Positions 1 through 6,761 of a stretch of 31,264 bases of DNA are shown piece after piece (position 1 is the first letter of the stretch; every line of letters starts with the position of its first letter). Source of the stretch: an uncultured Oscillospiraceae bacterium (GTDB lineage Bacteria > Bacillota > Clostridia > Oscillospirales > Oscillospiraceae); contig CANRNA010000001.1 in NCBI GenBank assembly GCA_947631805.1, forward strand, positions 1-31,264, given 5' to 3'. The notes below the pieces were generated by a model that was given only the letters and a program-made list of their open reading frames with translations, had not been told where the DNA came from and searched no databases. The position numbers and the translations under genes were made by a program.

Positions 1-179
1 TTGATGCCGATGGGGCCGGGGGTGGACTCGCTGACGGCCAGCATATCCGCCACCTGGGAGGCGGTGAACCAGCCGGTGCGGGCTCCCATGTCGTAGAGGA
101 AGGGCAGCGTCGCCAGCCCGCCGCCCACGGCGAACAGGCCGGTCTTGAAAAATTCCCAAAACAGGAGCAGGTAGATCAT
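1..179 (-). CDS. Chromate transporter subunit, N-terminal part (cut by window edge)
   Basis: The minus-strand frame starts at an ATG at 179-177 and runs open off the left edge, giving about 59 residues. It contains a membrane-entering N-terminus (MIYLLLFWEFFKTGLF), a GGG turn followed by LPFLYDMG, and a STPGPIGI motif. These are hallmarks of the CHR (ChrA-like) family. Its ATG overlaps the stop of the next CHR gene (ATGA at 179-176), so this is the second half of a split, short-chain CHR pair. Such pairs are thought to form one transporter from two roughly 190-residue halves. Many Firmicute members have no demonstrated chromate role, so the substrate is uncertain. The rest of the gene lies outside the window. 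Confidence 0.85.
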   Translation of the reverse strand, partial: MIYLLLFWEFFKTGLFAVGGGLATLPFLYDMGARTGWFTASQVADMLAVSESTPGPIGI

Positions 180-721
180 TTCTTACCGGCCTCCTTTCCC
201 ACGCGCACGGCGATGCCCACCGCCGCCGCCGCCAGCACGAATATCACCGGGGACAGGTCCAGGAAAAAGGCCAGCAGGGCCACGGCCGCGAACAGAACGG
301 CGGTGAGCTTATCCACCACCGAGCTCTTGAGCAGCTTTATCACCGCGTTGATGATGAGCACGGTCACCACCACCCGGATACCGGCGAAGGCGTTGCGCAC
401 CACGGCGTATTCGGCGAAGTTCCGCAGCAGGGCGGCGATGATGCCGATGACGATGAAGCTGGGGGCCACCAGCCCGTAGGTGGCCACCAGGGCGCCGGGG
501 ACGCCCCTTTGCTTGAAGCCGATGAAGGTGGCGGTGTTCACGGCGATGATGCCGGGGGTGCACTGGCCGATGGCGTAATAGTCCGTCAGCTCCTGGTCGG
601 TGCACCAGCCCTTGCCCTCCACCACCTCCCGCTGGAGGATGGGCAGCATGGCGTAGCCGCCGCCGAAGGTGATGGCGCCCATGCGGAAGAAGGTGATGAA
701 AAGCTCCCAGTATATTTTCAT
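176..721 (-). CDS. Chromate transporter, short-chain CHR subunit (first half)
   Basis: This 181-residue integral membrane protein belongs to the CHR family (chromate/sulfate antiporter type). Near the N-terminus it has FGGGYAMLP, then QCTPGIIAVN around residue 65, matching the duplicated core of the family, followed by several hydrophobic helices. I chose the ATG at 721-719. It overlaps the TGA of the upstream YbaK gene (720-718), and the longer in-frame start at 757 would lie inside that gene. The stop overlaps the start of the second CHR half. The three genes therefore form one translationally coupled minus-strand unit. The family is certain; transport of chromate itself is not shown. Confidence 0.88.
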   Translation of the reverse strand: MKIYWELFITFFRMGAITFGGGYAMLPILQREVVEGKGWCTDQELTDYYAIGQCTPGIIAVNTATFIGFKQRGVPGALVATYGLVAPSFIVIGIIAALLRNFAEYAVVRNAFAGIRVVVTVLIINAVIKLLKSSVVDKLTAVLFAAVALLAFFLDLSPVIFVLAAAAVGIAVRVGKEAGKK

Positions 722-1197
722 GGGGACACCTCCAAAGGCTTGCACACGTCGCACCAACCGGCGGGCTTTGCCAGGGCCTCCAGCTCGGCGGGGGACAGGG
801 CGATGCCGCTGTGGGCGCTCCCGGCGGCGGGATAGACCGTGTCATGGTCCCGCAGGCTCACGTCCAGCCACACCTGGGCCTCCGGGGGGACCAGGAAGGG
901 GCAGACGCCCCCGGCGGCGTTGCCGGTGAGCCGCTCGGTGTCCTCAGGGGACAGCATCCGGGCCTTGACGCCGAACTGGTCCTTGAACTTCCGGTTGTCG
1001 ATGCGCCGCTGTCCGGCGGCCACCACCAGCACGGCCCCGTCGCCCAGATAAAACGACAGGGTCTTGGCGATCTGGTCAGGGCTCACGCCCAGCTGTCCGG
1101 CGGCCAGCTCCACCGTGGCGGTGGAGGCCTCAAATTCATACAGCCGGTCCAAAAGCCCGTTTTCGGCCAGGAGCGCCTTCACTTTTTCAATGGTCAT
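718..1197 (-). CDS. YbaK/EbsC-family aminoacyl-tRNA deacylase
   Basis: This 159-residue soluble protein resembles YbaK/ProX, which hydrolyses mischarged tRNA (Cys-tRNA-Pro or similar) in trans. Visible family features are the IAKTLSFYLGDG segment, with the conserved lysine at residue 45, the basic QRRIDNRKFK stretch, the GGVCPF loop, and a late GSAHSGI loop. A Shine-Dalgarno AAGGAG lies 7 nt before the ATG. It heads a three-gene unit with the split chromate transporter, a link with no obvious functional logic. The exact mischarged substrate cannot be read from sequence, as YbaK, ProX and PrdX relatives differ subtly. Confidence 0.85.
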   Translation of the reverse strand: MTIEKVKALLAENGLLDRLYEFEASTATVELAAGQLGVSPDQIAKTLSFYLGDGAVLVVAAGQRRIDNRKFKDQFGVKARMLSPEDTERLTGNAAGGVCPFLVPPEAQVWLDVSLRDHDTVYPAAGSAHSGIALSPAELEALAKPAGWCDVCKPLEVSP

Positions 1198-1208
1198 GGG
1201 GATTCTCC

Positions 1209-1236
1209 TTGCAAAAAACGATATATCTGGTAGAAT
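1209..1236 (+). promoter_or_regulatory. Sigma-A promoter of the PfkB kinase, possibly leaderless
   Basis: TTGCAA (1209-1214), a 16-nt spacer and TAGAAT (1231-1236). The -10 box ends only 6 nt before the ATG at 1243, and no Shine-Dalgarno precedes that ATG. Transcription would start at or next to the A of the start codon, which is the signature of a leaderless mRNA. The site is compressed into the 45-bp gap shared with the divergent YbaK gene. Confidence 0.55.
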
Positions 1237-1242
1237 AATACC

Positions 1243-2130
1243 ATGGATCGGACAAAAAGAAAAGTGGCTGTAATAGGCGCGTTGAATGTGGATATAGGCG
1301 GCCGGGCGGACATGCCCCTGGTCCCGGGGGACTCCATCCCCGGCCAGGTGCGCATGACCCTGGGGGGCGTGGGCTGGAATATCGCGCGGGACTGCGCCCT
1401 GCTGGGGGCGGAGACGGCGTTTTTCTCCCTGCTGGGCCGGGACGGCCAGGAGCCAGCCATCCGGGAGCAGGCCGCCCGCTTCGGCGTGGACATCGGCCCC
1501 TGCCGGTGGACGGACGGGCCCAATAACCGCTACCTATATATTTGCGACCAAAAGGGGGACGTGGCCGCCGCCGTGAACGACATGGGCCTGTGCGCTCGGA
1601 TGGACGAGGCCCTTGTGGGCCGGTGGACGGAGGTCCTGAACGGCTTCGGGGCGGTGGCGGTGGACGCGAACCTCCCCGCCGGGACCCTTGCCTTTCTGGC
1701 CAAGGAGGTGGGGGCGCCGCTGGCGGCGGACTGCGTGTCCGCGGCCAAGTGCCGTCGGCTGGAGCCCATTTTGCCCCGGCTGCACACCTTGAAGGCCAAC
1801 CGGCTGGAGGCCCAGACCCTGACGGGCCGCTCCCGCCCGGAGGACTGCGCCTGGGCCCTGGCCGACGCCGGGGTGCGCCGGGTGGTCATATCCCTGGGCC
1901 CGGAGGGGATGCTGTGTGTGGAGAACGGGGCGCTTTTGCGTCAGGAGGCCGTGCCCGTGACCGTGACGGACGCCACCGGGGCGGGAGACGCCCTGACGGC
2001 GGCCCTGACCGTGGGGCTGGCCGCAGGGATGGACATGGCGGCGTGCGCCGCGCTGGGCGCGGCCGCCGCCGGGACGACGCTGACGAGCCCCGACTCCGTG
2101 GCCCCCGGCCTGGCCGCGCTGGCGATATGA
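1243..2130 (+). CDS. psuK: PfkB-family sugar kinase, probably pseudouridine kinase
   Basis: This 295-residue ribokinase-fold enzyme is probably a pseudouridine kinase (pseudouridine to pseudouridine 5'-phosphate, a salvage step before PsuG). It has the N-terminal VIGALNVDI strand, the GGVGWNIA glycine motif and the C-terminal DATGAGDA signature with catalytic Asp249. The assignment to the PsuK/YeiC branch rests on the LHTLKANRLEAQTL segment and the GDVAAAVNDMG stretch, which closely follow YeiC as I remember it. No psuG neighbour is in the window, so a ribokinase or other PfkB activity remains possible. The ATG at 1243 lacks a Shine-Dalgarno but sits directly behind a good -10 box. A hairpin terminator follows the stop. 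Confidence 0.75.
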   Translation: MDRTKRKVAVIGALNVDIGGRADMPLVPGDSIPGQVRMTLGGVGWNIARDCALLGAETAFFSLLGRDGQEPAIREQAARFGVDIGPCRWTDGPNNRYLYICDQKGDVAAAVNDMGLCARMDEALVGRWTEVLNGFGAVAVDANLPAGTLAFLAKEVGAPLAADCVSAAKCRRLEPILPRLHTLKANRLEAQTLTGRSRPEDCAWALADAGVRRVVISLGPEGMLCVENGALLRQEAVPVTVTDATGAGDALTAALTVGLAAGMDMAACAALGAAAAGTTLTSPDSVAPGLAALAI

Positions 2131-2150
2131 GAGGAAGAAAATAATAAACG

Positions 2151-2190
2151 AAAAGGAAAGACCTGCGGCAAAGCTGCCGCAGGCCTTTTT
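2151..2190. terminator. Intrinsic terminator, probably bidirectional
   Basis: Arms 2162-2170 and 2175-2183 (CCTGCGGCA/TGCCGCAGG) form a 9-bp stem with a 4-nt loop, followed by CCTTTTT on the plus strand. On the minus strand the flank is also pyrimidine-rich. It ends the kinase gene and can serve the convergent LRR gene. The segment AAAGACCTGCGG (2157-2168) recurs exactly in the terminator at 3808-3819. Confidence 0.85.
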
Positions 2191-2200
2191 ACAGATTTTG

Positions 2201-3208
2201 CTAATTTCCTATCCATGCGCCTGAGGCGTCAAACCAGCAATACTCACCGTCGATAATGGCGGCACCGTCAGCTATCATTATGCCGTCTTCTTTCAGCCAG
2301 TATGTTTTGCCGCCATCCTCAAGCCAGCTGTGAGTGAGCATAGTGCCGTTTGCGTCGAGATAGTACCAATCGCCGTTCATCAGAGCCCAATGGCCGCCTG
2401 TCGGGTCTAAAGGTGCAGGGTCTGGAATCTCTGGGGCCTCTCCCAGGGATTCAAAAGTAGCACCGAACTCCGTCGCAAGTGCCTCTGCGGTGGAGCCTGC
2501 GTAGCCATAGATGATTTCTGTTGAGTTGCCCGTACCACCCATTTCATCAAATCGCTCAAACCTGGCTCCGAAATGACAGTGGGGGTTTAGTATTGTGATG
2601 CTATTCATCCATAAGCCATAATTAAAGGACTCTTCTCCGACGAATACCACACTGACAGGGATAGTGACATCTTCTATCGGGCAGTACTTGTATGCTGCGT
2701 CTCCGATAGCTGTCAGTTTTTCGGGCAATTCAATATGGGCCAGTATAGAACAAAGCTGGAATGCGCTTTCACCAATAGAGCGCAGGCTATCGGGGTAGGT
2801 AATACTTTCCAGATTTTCGCAGCCAAAAAATGCCTGTTTGCCGATAATTTCCAGACTTTCTGGCAGTTCGACACTTTTCAGCTTTTTGCATTGCTTAAAT
2901 GCGGCGGTCCCAATTTTCTTAACGCCGTCGGGGACAGAATAGGATGTATCCTCCCTTCCTGTGGGATAGGCATATAGAATTGACATGTCGGCGCTGAATA
3001 GCACACCATCCACAGAAACAAACTCGCTGTTGCCATCCTCCACGTAAATATTTTTAAGAGATGACAGGTGTAGCATATCGGTGATCGTCGTTGCTGTGGC
3101 GGAGACCGTATAGGAACCATCTGGCCCTACACTGCCCGCGAGAGCGGGAATACAGAGTGTCAGGGATAAAGATACCACAAGGAGTAAACAAACTACGGCT
3201 TTTTTCAT
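2201..3208 (-). CDS. Secreted BspA-type leucine-rich repeat protein with cell-wall-binding tail
   Basis: This is a 335-residue exported protein. Residues 1-24 are a signal peptide ending in PALAG. Residues about 60-210 are LRR_5/BspA-type repeats (for example IGTAAFKQCKKLKSVELP, IGKQAFFGCENLESI, IGESAFQLC). A YGYAGSTAEALATEFG cap, typical of these proteins, sits at 235-249. Residues about 272-335 carry aromatic choline/glucan-binding-like repeats (WYYLDANGTM, KTYWLKEDGIM, YCWFDASGAW), which suggests non-covalent attachment to the wall. The ATG at 3208 is preceded by AAAGGAAG, and the longer upstream frame lacks a signal sequence. Base composition is clearly more AT-rich than the neighbours, which hints at acquisition. 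It is divergent from an Xre regulator and starts from an exact-consensus promoter inside a palindrome. The ligand is unknown. Confidence 0.88.
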   Translation of the reverse strand: MKKAVVCLLLVVSLSLTLCIPALAGSVGPDGSYTVSATATTITDMLHLSSLKNIYVEDGNSEFVSVDGVLFSADMSILYAYPTGREDTSYSVPDGVKKIGTAAFKQCKKLKSVELPESLEIIGKQAFFGCENLESITYPDSLRSIGESAFQLCSILAHIELPEKLTAIGDAAYKYCPIEDVTIPVSVVFVGEESFNYGLWMNSITILNPHCHFGARFERFDEMGGTGNSTEIIYGYAGSTAEALATEFGATFESLGEAPEIPDPAPLDPTGGHWALMNGDWYYLDANGTMLTHSWLEDGGKTYWLKEDGIMIADGAAIIDGEYCWFDASGAWIGN

Positions 3209-3262
3209 GATTAGTGGTCTTCCTTTCTTCTTTAAGTAGTGAGAAAGTGCTGGAAATGTAAA

Positions 3263-3294
3263 GACATTATAACGTAAAATCGTTATAATGTCAA
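3263..3294 (-). promoter_or_regulatory. Consensus promoter inside a 30-bp palindromic operator
   Basis: On the minus strand, TTGACA (3294-3289), a 17-nt spacer and TATAAT (3271-3266) match the sigma-A consensus exactly and face the LRR gene. The same DNA is a perfect inverted repeat: GACATTATAACG (3263-3274), 6 nt, CGTTATAATGTC (3281-3292). The right arm also supplies a plus-strand TATAAT (3284-3289) with a weak -35 (AAGACA, 3261-3266) at 17 nt spacing, facing the Xre gene. A dimeric regulator bound here would cover both promoters. The adjacent Xre protein is the natural candidate. Confidence 0.8.
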
Positions 3295-3375
3295 ACAAAA
3301 ATAAGACGTAAATACAACTCTAACGGGAATTCGTCATTCCGGGTAGAATAAATAAATAGGAATGGGGGTGCCGTT

Positions 3376-3717
3376 ATGAGCGAGCCTGATGTAATTGGCC
3401 GGATCAAAGAACTGTGCGCGCAGCGATCATGGACGAACTATCGTCTTGCCAAAGAAAGCGGCATTACCTATTCTACGTTAAATACACTTTTACGAAAACC
3501 AGCATATTTCCCGTCCATACCCACTCTGTGCCGTATCTGCGATGGTCTGGGGATTACCTTGGAGCAGTTTTTTGCTGAAGAAACGCCATATACGGTAACA
3601 CCTGAGCAAAAAAATCACTTGATTCGCTGGAATCAGCTGACAGATAGCGATAAAGCCCTGGCAGAGGCGTATATCGACGCTTTATTGGACAAACGGAGAG
3701 AGGATAATAAGCAATAG
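3376..3717 (+). CDS. Xre/Cro-CI family transcriptional regulator
   Basis: This 113-residue DNA-binding protein has an N-terminal HTH_3 domain (about residues 6-68): IKELCAQRSWTNYRLAKESGITYSTLNTLLR, then an IPTLCRICDGLGITLEQFF helix pair. A short C-terminal helical tail (TDSDKALAEAYIDALLDK) follows. This architecture is common in stand-alone Firmicute repressors. A G-rich Shine-Dalgarno lies about 8 nt before the ATG. The gene is divergent from the LRR protein, with a perfect palindromic operator between them, so autoregulation plus control of the LRR gene is inferred. Base composition is AT-richer than the window average, like its partner. The signal it senses is unknown. Confidence 0.88.
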   Translation: MSEPDVIGRIKELCAQRSWTNYRLAKESGITYSTLNTLLRKPAYFPSIPTLCRICDGLGITLEQFFAEETPYTVTPEQKNHLIRWNQLTDSDKALAEAYIDALLDKRREDNKQ

Positions 3718-3800
3718 GGCTATATTGTGATGCGTCAAAGATGTATCAAGCAGCGAAGACAGCAACCTGGCTATCGCTATCCTCGTTGTTTGGCAAGTAT

Positions 3801-3840
3801 AAAAAACAAAGACCTGCGGTCAACGCAGGTCTCTGTTTTT
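3801..3840 (+). terminator. Intrinsic terminator of the Xre gene
   Basis: GACCTGCG (3811-3818), loop GTCAA, CGCAGGTC (3824-3831), then TCTGTTTTT. An A-rich run on the left side could make it work on the minus strand as well. It shares the 12-nt string AAAGACCTGCGG with the terminator at 2157-2168, so the LRR/Xre pair is bracketed by related hairpins. Confidence 0.85.
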
Positions 3841-4050
3841 ATAAAAGCCACACCCCTGTGCGCTTGGAGATGGAAAGGAGTTTCCTGTATGAGAAAGCAT
3901 CAAGAGGAGAAAGGGGAGTACACAATTTGGCCCATTACAGGGGCGTGGCCGGCGGCTTTTTCGAGGGGGCAAGGAGGAACTTGGACCCCTGTGTACATAT
4001 AACCATATTTTTTCCAGTTCGTCAAGGGGATTTTGCAAATTTTTGGAAAT
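3841..4050. other. Unassigned stretch with competing inverted repeats
   Basis: The segment CCCCTGTG occurs twice (near 3853 and 3984), and its complement ACAGGGG lies between them (near 3943). GTACACA (about 3920) can also pair with TGTGTAC (about 3987). Two mutually exclusive pairings are therefore possible, as in a folded RNA or a small repeat element. The right end is strongly AT-rich up to the stop of the next gene at 4051. No transposase or tRNA is visible. It could be a structured RNA, a non-autonomous repeat or the small gene listed separately. I cannot decide between these. Confidence 0.35.
3889..4002 (+). CDS. Possible small protein of 37 residues, unrecognised
   Basis: An ATG at 3889 lies 8 nt after AAGGAG, a good Shine-Dalgarno, and opens a 37-codon frame ending in TAA at 4000-4002. 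The peptide begins MRKHQEEKGEY and continues with a tryptophan-rich part (IWPITGAW, GGTWTPVYI). It has no signal peptide, membrane helix or motif I know. The same DNA carries overlapping inverted repeats, so the frame may be accidental within an RNA or repeat element. Only the ribosome-binding site supports it as a gene. Confidence 0.25.
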   Translation: MRKHQEEKGEYTIWPITGAWPAAFSRGQGGTWTPVYI

Positions 4051-4992
4051 TTATTTTTTCACAAAGTGTGTGAGTATCGTTTTCTCCATCTCCGTAGGGT
4101 CGCCGGACGCCACGGCCCCCGCCGCGTCGGCGTGGCCGCCGCCTCCGAGGGCCCGCAGGATCTCTCCGGCGTGGACGGAGCCGTCGGTGCGGAGGGATAC
4201 TTTCCACCGCCCGTCCGGAAGCTCCCGGAACAGCACCCCGGCCCGGACCCCCTCCGGGACCATGGTGATCATGGACAGCTTGTCCATGTCGGTCTCTTCG
4301 GCCCCGAAGGCCCTTATCAAAGAGGCGGGCAGGAGCATGACGCACACGTCCGGCTGGGGGAAGCGCATGGCGCCAAACAGCGCCGATTCCAGACGCAGCC
4401 TGGCGGCGCTCTTGGCCTCCAGCAGGCGGCGCGTCAGCTCCGACGGGTCATAGCCCCACTCCCGGAGCGCCGCGGCGATGGTCATGGTCCTGGCGGTGGT
4501 GCCGGGGGTGCGGAAGCCGTTGGTGTCTGTGGCGATGGCGGTGTAGACCGCCTCGGCGATGGAGGTGGAGAGGGGGACGTCCAGTGCTTGCAGCAACAGA
4601 TAGACCAGCTCCCCGGTGGCGGCGCTGTCCGCGTCCAGGAAGGTATAGCGGGCATAGCCGCTGTTGGTGCCGTGGTGGTCGATGGCCAGATCGGTCTGCC
4701 TGGCCAAATGCTCCCCGCCGGGGGGAAACTGGCCGGAGCCAGGGATGTCCACGGCCACGGTGAAGCCGGGGACGAAATTCTCCGGGGCGAAATAGGGGAC
4801 CATATAGGGCTCGTACCGCTTGGGGGGCGGGTTGGGGACCAAATAAGCCCGCTTGCCCAATGCGCGCATGCCCAGGCACAGGGCGCAGCCGCTCCCGGCG
4901 GTGTCCCCGTCCGGGCGGACGTGGGTGACGATCAGGATATCCTCCGCCTCCGCTAGCAGGGCGGCGGCCCTTGTCAGGTCGATAAGTTCCAT
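4051..4992 (-). CDS. nrnA: DHH-family phosphoesterase, NrnA-like nanoRNase/pAp phosphatase
   Basis: This 313-residue enzyme is of the DHH/DHHA1 family. NrnA-type members degrade 2-5-nt RNAs and dephosphorylate 3'-phosphoadenosine 5'-phosphate in the cytoplasm. Metal ligands are visible: HVRPDGD at 24-30, AVDIP with Asp82, and DHHGTN at 105-110. The C-terminal DHHA1 motif GGGGHADAAG falls near 283-292. Length matches NrnA (about 310-320). The start at 4992 has AAAGGAG about 9 nt upstream; an in-frame extension to 5052 adds only an unlikely leader. It is transcribed divergently from the transglutaminase-like gene and seems monocistronic. A cyclic-di-AMP/pGpG phosphodiesterase role is a possible alternative within the family. 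Confidence 0.88.
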   Translation of the reverse strand: MELIDLTRAAALLAEAEDILIVTHVRPDGDTAGSGCALCLGMRALGKRAYLVPNPPPKRYEPYMVPYFAPENFVPGFTVAVDIPGSGQFPPGGEHLARQTDLAIDHHGTNSGYARYTFLDADSAATGELVYLLLQALDVPLSTSIAEAVYTAIATDTNGFRTPGTTARTMTIAAALREWGYDPSELTRRLLEAKSAARLRLESALFGAMRFPQPDVCVMLLPASLIRAFGAEETDMDKLSMITMVPEGVRAGVLFRELPDGRWKVSLRTDGSVHAGEILRALGGGGHADAAGAVASGDPTEMEKTILTHFVKK

Positions 4993-5023
4993 GGCAGGCT
5001 GCTCCTTTGATGGGGATGGAGAG

Positions 5024-5052
5024 ATTGTATCACAGGCCGGGACCGGGCGCAA
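5024..5052 (-). promoter_or_regulatory. Promoter of the NrnA-like gene
   Basis: On the minus strand, TTGCGC (5052-5047), a 17-nt spacer and TACAAT (5029-5024). The -10 is preceded by an extended TGTGA. The predicted start near 5017 leaves a short leader with the Shine-Dalgarno AAAGGAG. Confidence 0.6.
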
Positions 5053-5060
5053 TGGATATG

Positions 5061-5089
5061 TTTACTGTGGGCGGGAATTGTGATATGAT
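5061..5089 (+). promoter_or_regulatory. Promoter of the transglutaminase-like gene
   Basis: TTTACT (5061-5066), a 17-nt spacer and TATGAT (5084-5089), with an extended -10 TGA immediately upstream. The predicted start is near 5096, 20 nt before the ATG at 5116. Its -35 is only 9 nt from the -35 of the divergent gene, so the two promoters are back to back. Confidence 0.6.
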
Positions 5090-5115
5090 GGCGCGGAAAA
5101 GGGGGCGGTGTGTCG

Positions 5116-6117
5116 ATGAAAAGGAGAGCGGCCGTTTTGCTGCTGCTGGCGGCGATATGGGCCCTGCCGGGGGCGGGCCCGGCCCGTGCGGCGGAGGACC
5201 CGGCCCCCACGGAGGCCCCGCCGTCCTGGTCCCCCTCCCCGGAGCAGGAGCGCCAGCTGGACGACCGGGCCCGGGCGGTGCTGGAAGGATGCGTGCGGGA
5301 GGATATGTCGGACGTGGAAAAGCTCACCGCCATCCACGACTGGCTGTGCCTGCACTGTGAATACGGGGCGACGCCCCACCGGACCACGGCCTACGGGGCC
5401 GTGGTGGAGGGACTGGCCGTTTGCAACGGCTACGCGGAGGGGCTGGCCTTTCTGGCGGATATGGCTGGGCTGGACGGGGCCTCCACCTACAGCCGGGAGA
5501 TAGACCACGCCTGGACCCTGGTCACTCTGGACGGGGACCGATACTTCTCTGACGCCACCTGGGACGACGGCAAGCACGCCCTGTTGGGCATGGTCCGTCA
5601 CCGGAATTTCCTGTTTGACCAGGACAGCGCCGGGGACACCAGCCACACCGGCTGGGACAGCCCGGAGGATGTTCCGGGAGGGCCGATGGAGGCCGTCCCC
5701 TGGGCCGCGGCCGTGACCCAGGTCATATTCGGGGAGAAATACTGCTGGTACATCGACACGGACTTTACCCTCCGCCGCTGCGACAGGGCCACATGGGAGA
5801 CGGAGGCGCTTTTGACCATGTCCCAGCGGTGGACCCCCTGGGACCAGCCGGGCTATATCTACACCTCCATATACAGCAGCCTTATCCTGTCGGGCGGGCG
5901 GCTGTGGTTCAACACCCCGCAGACCGTGTGCTCCGTGGCCCTGGACGGCACGGATATGCGCGTGGAGCTGGAGCCGGAGCTGCCCCCGGAGCGGGAGATA
6001 TACGGCATCGCGGAGGCGGAGGGCGTTTTGCGCTATTCCCTGTCCCGCGCCCCGGACGATGTGGTCTTCGACACGGTGGACACGGATATCCCCCTGCCCC
6101 CGGCGGGGGAGATGTGA
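5116..6117 (+). CDS. Secreted transglutaminase-like cysteine protein
   Basis: This is a 333-residue exported protein. Residues 1-26 are a signal peptide (MKRRAAVLLLLAAIWALPG, cleavage near ARA-AED). A transglutaminase-like domain covers roughly 65-165, with a complete Cys-His-Asp triad: Cys103 in GLAVCNGYAEGLAFL, His131 in REIDHAWTLV and Asp146 in YFSDATWDD. The C-terminal half (about 185-333) looks like the DUF5050/propeller-like tails of similar Clostridial proteins (GEKYCWYIDTDF). Such enzymes may act as cell-surface proteases, amidases or peptide cross-linkers; the actual reaction is unknown. I prefer the ATG at 5116 to the GTG at 5110, because the GGGGG Shine-Dalgarno (5101-5105) fits it better. 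Confidence 0.85.
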   Translation: MKRRAAVLLLLAAIWALPGAGPARAAEDPAPTEAPPSWSPSPEQERQLDDRARAVLEGCVREDMSDVEKLTAIHDWLCLHCEYGATPHRTTAYGAVVEGLAVCNGYAEGLAFLADMAGLDGASTYSREIDHAWTLVTLDGDRYFSDATWDDGKHALLGMVRHRNFLFDQDSAGDTSHTGWDSPEDVPGGPMEAVPWAAAVTQVIFGEKYCWYIDTDFTLRRCDRATWETEALLTMSQRWTPWDQPGYIYTSIYSSLILSGGRLWFNTPQTVCSVALDGTDMRVELEPELPPEREIYGIAEAEGVLRYSLSRAPDDVVFDTVDTDIPLPPAGEM

Positions 6118-6154
6118 CCGCGCTTTTGGGGGCGGGTATGAACTTTACAACAGC

Positions 6155-6190
6155 ACAAGGACGGGAGACGATGTGATCTCCCGCCCTTGT
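6155..6190. terminator. Convergent hairpin, probable terminator
   Basis: ACAAGG-A-CGGGAGA (6155-6168) pairs with TCTCCCG-C-CCTTGT (6177-6190), giving 13 bp with one mismatch and an 8-nt loop. It sits between the convergent transglutaminase and lipoprotein genes. T-tracts are weak on both sides (TATATGTATTT on the plus strand). Confidence 0.6.
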
Positions 6191-6213
6191 TATATGTATT
6201 TGTCCGGGCTGCG

Positions 6214-6747
6214 TTACAGGGCGGCGTCCAGAAGCTTCTGGCTGACGCGGGAGGTGACCTCGATGTAGTATTTCAGCTCCGCATCGTTCATCTCCTGCTC
6301 GTCCATGTTGTCGATATCAGACATGGCCTCGGTGTACTGGGCCAGGAGCTGGGCATATTCCAGCAGGACGGAGGGGGAGGCGGTGTCGCTGTCGAAGTTC
6401 TCCATGAATTCGATGTACTTGTCCATAAGGGCCTCATAGCTGTCCAGCGCTTCCTTGAAAGAGGGCCGGATGCCGTCCTCCGCGGCGGCCTCCGTCTCCG
6501 CGCTCTCCGGCTCCTCCGCGCTCTCCGCCTCCGGCGTCGCCGTGGGTTCCGGCTCCGCCGTCGCGGTCTCGCCGGACCCGCTTTCTATGTTATCCAGATG
6601 TTCCTCCAGGCTGTCAAGGCCTTTCTCTATGCTGTCGAACGCGTCGGATATTTTTGTTTCCAGCTCCTTCCCCTTGCTGTCGCAGCCCGTCAGGGCCAGG
6701 GCCAGAGCCAGGACCAATACCAGCGCGGTAATGCCTGTCTTTTTCAT
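6214..6747 (-). CDS. Small lipoprotein with Glu/Ala-rich linker
   Basis: This is a 177-residue lipoprotein. The lipobox LALTGC places the lipidated cysteine at residue 22. An acidic helical segment follows (ELETKISDAFDSIEKGLDSLEEHLDNIE, in part). Next is a low-complexity Glu/Ala/Pro/Thr linker (about 50-85), then a helical domain (PSFKEALDSYEALMDKYIEF onward). The helical domain resembles DUF6591-type proteins of gut Clostridia, though that name is from memory. Start at 6747: GGAGG lies 8 nt upstream, versus 5 nt for the ATG at 6750. It begins 14 nt after the stop of the LRR gene, so both probably share a transcript. A role at the cell surface is likely; the function is unknown. Confidence 0.82.
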   Translation of the reverse strand: MKKTGITALVLVLALALALTGCDSKGKELETKISDAFDSIEKGLDSLEEHLDNIESGSGETATAEPEPTATPEAESAEEPESAETEAAAEDGIRPSFKEALDSYEALMDKYIEFMENFDSDTASPSVLLEYAQLLAQYTEAMSDIDNMDEQEMNDAELKYYIEVTSRVSQKLLDAAL

Positions 6748-6761
6748 CATTCCTTCCTCCC

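Noticed and set aside
2190..4050. Insertion sequence or transposon in the AT-rich island
   Set aside because: No transposase, terminal inverted repeats or target-site duplication could be identified; the shared 12-nt string lies inside terminators.
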